Assembly: GCA_035642125.1 (NCBI GenBank)
Contig: DASQSZ010000352.1
Coordinates: 1-14,826, forward strand
Direction: 5' to 3'
DNA length: 14,826 bases
Source of the DNA: CALAED01 sp937891035
GTDB lineage: Bacteria; Actinomycetota; Actinomycetes; Streptosporangiales; Streptosporangiaceae
In this document: piece after piece, positions 13,428 through 14,826 of the stretch
Numbering within the stretch: the stretch's first letter is position 1
How the letters are laid out: each line of letters begins with the position of its first letter
Translations under genes and position numbers: made by a program
Notes under the pieces: model-generated
What the model was told of the DNA's origin: nothing
The model's input: only the letters and a program-made list of their open reading frames with translations
Database searches by the model: none

Positions 13428-14275
13428 CCGACACCTCCTGGTTGGGGCCGCCCATCGACGTCCGGCCACTGCTCGCCGAGCAACAGGCCGCGTTCATCGA
13501 CCTGCTGCGGCGCCTCGACCCAAGGGACTGGGATCAGCCGACCGGCTGCCCCGGCTGGAGCGTCAAAGACATCGCCGCGCACGTGCTCGGCGACCACATC
13601 GGACGCCTGTCCATTCACCGCGACGGCTACCAGGTGCTGCATCCGCGCGACGGCGAGCCGTTCCCCACCTTCCTCGACCGCATCAACGACGAGTGGGTCC
13701 GCGCCGCCCGCCGCATCAGCCCATCGATGCTCATCGAGCTGCTGTCGATCTCCGGCACCCAAATCGTGGAGTTCTGGCAGACCGTCGACATGGACGCCCT
13801 CGGCGGACCCGTGCGCTGGGCCGGTCCCGAGCCGCAGCCCCACTGGCTGGACGTCGCCCGCGAATACACCGAGTACTGGACCCACCACCAGCAGATCTGC
13901 GACGCGACGGGACGGACCGGACTCACCGACCCGCGCTACCTCGGCCCCGTCATCGACACCTTTCTGCGCGCCCTGCCATACACGCTGCGCGATATCACCA
14001 CCCCCGAAGGCACCACCCTGCACGTCATAGTGACCGGACCCGGCGGCGGAGACTGGACCTGCACCCGCGGCCCCGACCGCTGGCGGCTGAACCATCAACC
14101 GCACCCCAGGCCCGCCGCGACGCTCGAACTCGACGCCGACACCACCTGGCGTCTGTGCACCCGCGGCGTCACCCCCGACCAGGCGGCCGACCGAGCCCGC
14201 ATCGCCGGCGACCAACACCTCGCAACCGCGGCTCTCCAGATCGTCTCGATCATCTGGTCGCCGCCAAACCCTTAG
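13424..14275 (+). CDS. Maleylpyruvate isomerase family (mycothiol-dependent, DinB-fold) protein
   Basis: 283 residues. The ATG at 13424 has AGAGGA (13414-13419) 4 nt upstream and overlaps the leader ORF stop. The N-terminal MDMPI/DinB domain shows RLDPRDWDQPTGCPGWSVKD (30-49), typical of the family. The probable metal triad is H53 (DIAAHVLGD), E150 and H154 (EYTEYWTHHQQI); the i, i+4 spacing of the last two matches known MDMPI zinc ligands. The C-terminal part (about 190-283) fits the MDMPI C-terminal domain (LELDADTTWRLCTRGVTPDQ). Family enzymes use mycothiol for isomerisation or thiol transfer. The substrate is unknown, and no gentisate-pathway genes lie beside it. Confidence 0.87.
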   Translation: MTDTSWLGPPIDVRPLLAEQQAAFIDLLRRLDPRDWDQPTGCPGWSVKDIAAHVLGDHIGRLSIHRDGYQVLHPRDGEPFPTFLDRINDEWVRAARRISPSMLIELLSISGTQIVEFWQTVDMDALGGPVRWAGPEPQPHWLDVAREYTEYWTHHQQICDATGRTGLTDPRYLGPVIDTFLRALPYTLRDITTPEGTTLHVIVTGPGGGDWTCTRGPDRWRLNHQPHPRPAATLELDADTTWRLCTRGVTPDQAADRARIAGDQHLATAALQIVSIIWSPPNP

Positions 14276-14433
14276 CGAGCGTCGGTGGTGCCCTCTGCGG
14301 TCGCTTCGGTCGACAATCCGACGAAATGGGCTAGAACGAAATCAAGCCGGAAATCTACCTACCATGCCGAGGTGCGGATGTTAGTGGTGTGCTCGTTTTA
14401 TGCGTCGCGCTCGTCGCTACTGGCGTTAGCTCG

Positions 14434-14826
14434 ATGGACGGCCGGGTGACCGCCGGCAGCCCGCAGCACGCGGGGGCCTTGCGGCTGACCGGTCTCCTCC
14501 AGGGGCCGGTCTGGGCCCTCGCGACCGCCGCGCTGCCCGACGGCACTTTCGTCGTCGCGGCCGGTGGCTCGAAGGGAAGGGTTACCTGGTGGAACGGCGC
14601 GAGCGGCGAGTTGCTCAGCGAGGCCGTGACAGCGGACCAGGTCGTGGTGCGGTCGATGATCGCCGCGACGCTGCCCGATGGGCGGGTCCGGTTCGCCACC
14701 GCGAGCAGCCGAGGGACGGTGCAGCTGTGGGATGGCGTCCAAGGCGTGCAGGTCGGCCGAGCGATGTCGTCGGACGGTGGGCCGGTGTGGTCCATGGCGG
14801 CGCTGACGGTCCCGGGACCGAGGGCG
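14434..14826 (+). CDS. WD40-repeat protein, 5' part or fragment (runs off the window)
   Basis: From the ATG at 14434 the frame is open to the window end (131 codons) and has high third-position GC. It contains two and a half WD40-like repeats: GPVWALATAALPDGTFVVAA ending in GRVTWWNGASGELL, then IAATLPDGRVRFATASSRGT ending in VQLWDGVQGVQVG, then GPVWSMAALTVPG. The repeats should form beta-propeller blades; actinomycete relatives often follow kinase, peptidase or NACHT domains. Here no such domain precedes. The start is uncertain: there is no ribosome binding site at 14434, and an in-frame GTG at 14389 would add a hydrophobic stretch (VLVLCVALVATGVSS). It may therefore be a 5'-truncated remnant. 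Frame continuity beyond the window is unknown. Confidence 0.6.
   Translation, partial: MDGRVTAGSPQHAGALRLTGLLQGPVWALATAALPDGTFVVAAGGSKGRVTWWNGASGELLSEAVTADQVVVRSMIAATLPDGRVRFATASSRGTVQLWDGVQGVQVGRAMSSDGGPVWSMAALTVPGPRA

Noticed and set aside
13220..14218. 332-residue minus-strand frame opposite the MDMPI gene
   Set aside because: Gly/Val/Ala-rich shadow with no domain; the plus strand has conserved metal ligands and a ribosome binding site.

Overview
The window is GC-rich DNA with strong G/C preference at third codon positions, twin-arginine signal peptides and a MDMPI-type (mycothiol-dependent isomerase family) enzyme. Together these point to an actinomycete, perhaps of the Streptosporangiales or Streptomycetales; the genus cannot be fixed from this sequence. 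It holds twelve complete protein genes, two genes cut by the window edges and one probable 36-codon leader ORF. No rRNA, tRNA, CRISPR array or intact insertion sequence was seen.

Layout. (1) 1-1298, minus: an arsenic operon, arsR followed by arsM with a 4-nt GTGA overlap. The ArsM reading frame continues into the start of a GNAT acetyltransferase domain cut by the window edge. A 25-nt near-perfect palindrome covers the first ATG of arsR. (2) 1490-3031, minus: a Tat-exported PhoX/DUF839 protein followed by a 16-bp hairpin terminator. (3) 3032-3573: a gene-free stretch with a cluster of hairpins. (4) 3574-4440, minus: a membrane-anchored, lytic-transglycosylase-like cell-wall protein; divergent to it is an 84-residue protein of unknown function (4706-4960). 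(5) 5294-6061, plus: a DUF5995 protein, convergent with a secreted P1-family (DmpA/BapA-like) aminopeptidase (6127-7323, minus). (6) 7638-10619: a divergent locus of visibly lower GC. An orphan family-3 solute-binding lipoprotein on the minus strand faces a plus-strand operon of a two-helix membrane peptide and a membrane-anchored protein with two HTH-like regions and an extracytoplasmic domain. (7) 10796-12294, minus: an SDR oxidoreductase and a TetR regulator coupled through TGATG, with a leaderless-type promoter and a 36-nt concentric dyad as probable TetR operator. (8) 12429-13223, minus: a MOSC-domain protein related to YcbX/mARC. (9) 13317-14275, plus: the 36-codon leader ORF with AGGAGG in a hairpin loop, overlapping a maleylpyruvate-isomerase-family (DinB fold) gene by ATGA. 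(10) 14434-14826, plus: the start or a fragment of a WD40-repeat gene.

How the parts work together. The arsenic genes form a self-contained sense-and-methylate unit. The SDR and TetR genes look like an autoregulated pair. The lipoprotein and membrane-anchored HTH locus is the best candidate for an undescribed system: a ligand-binding lipoprotein without any permease, next to a regulator-like protein that spans the membrane. That reading is inference from gene arrangement and domain layout.
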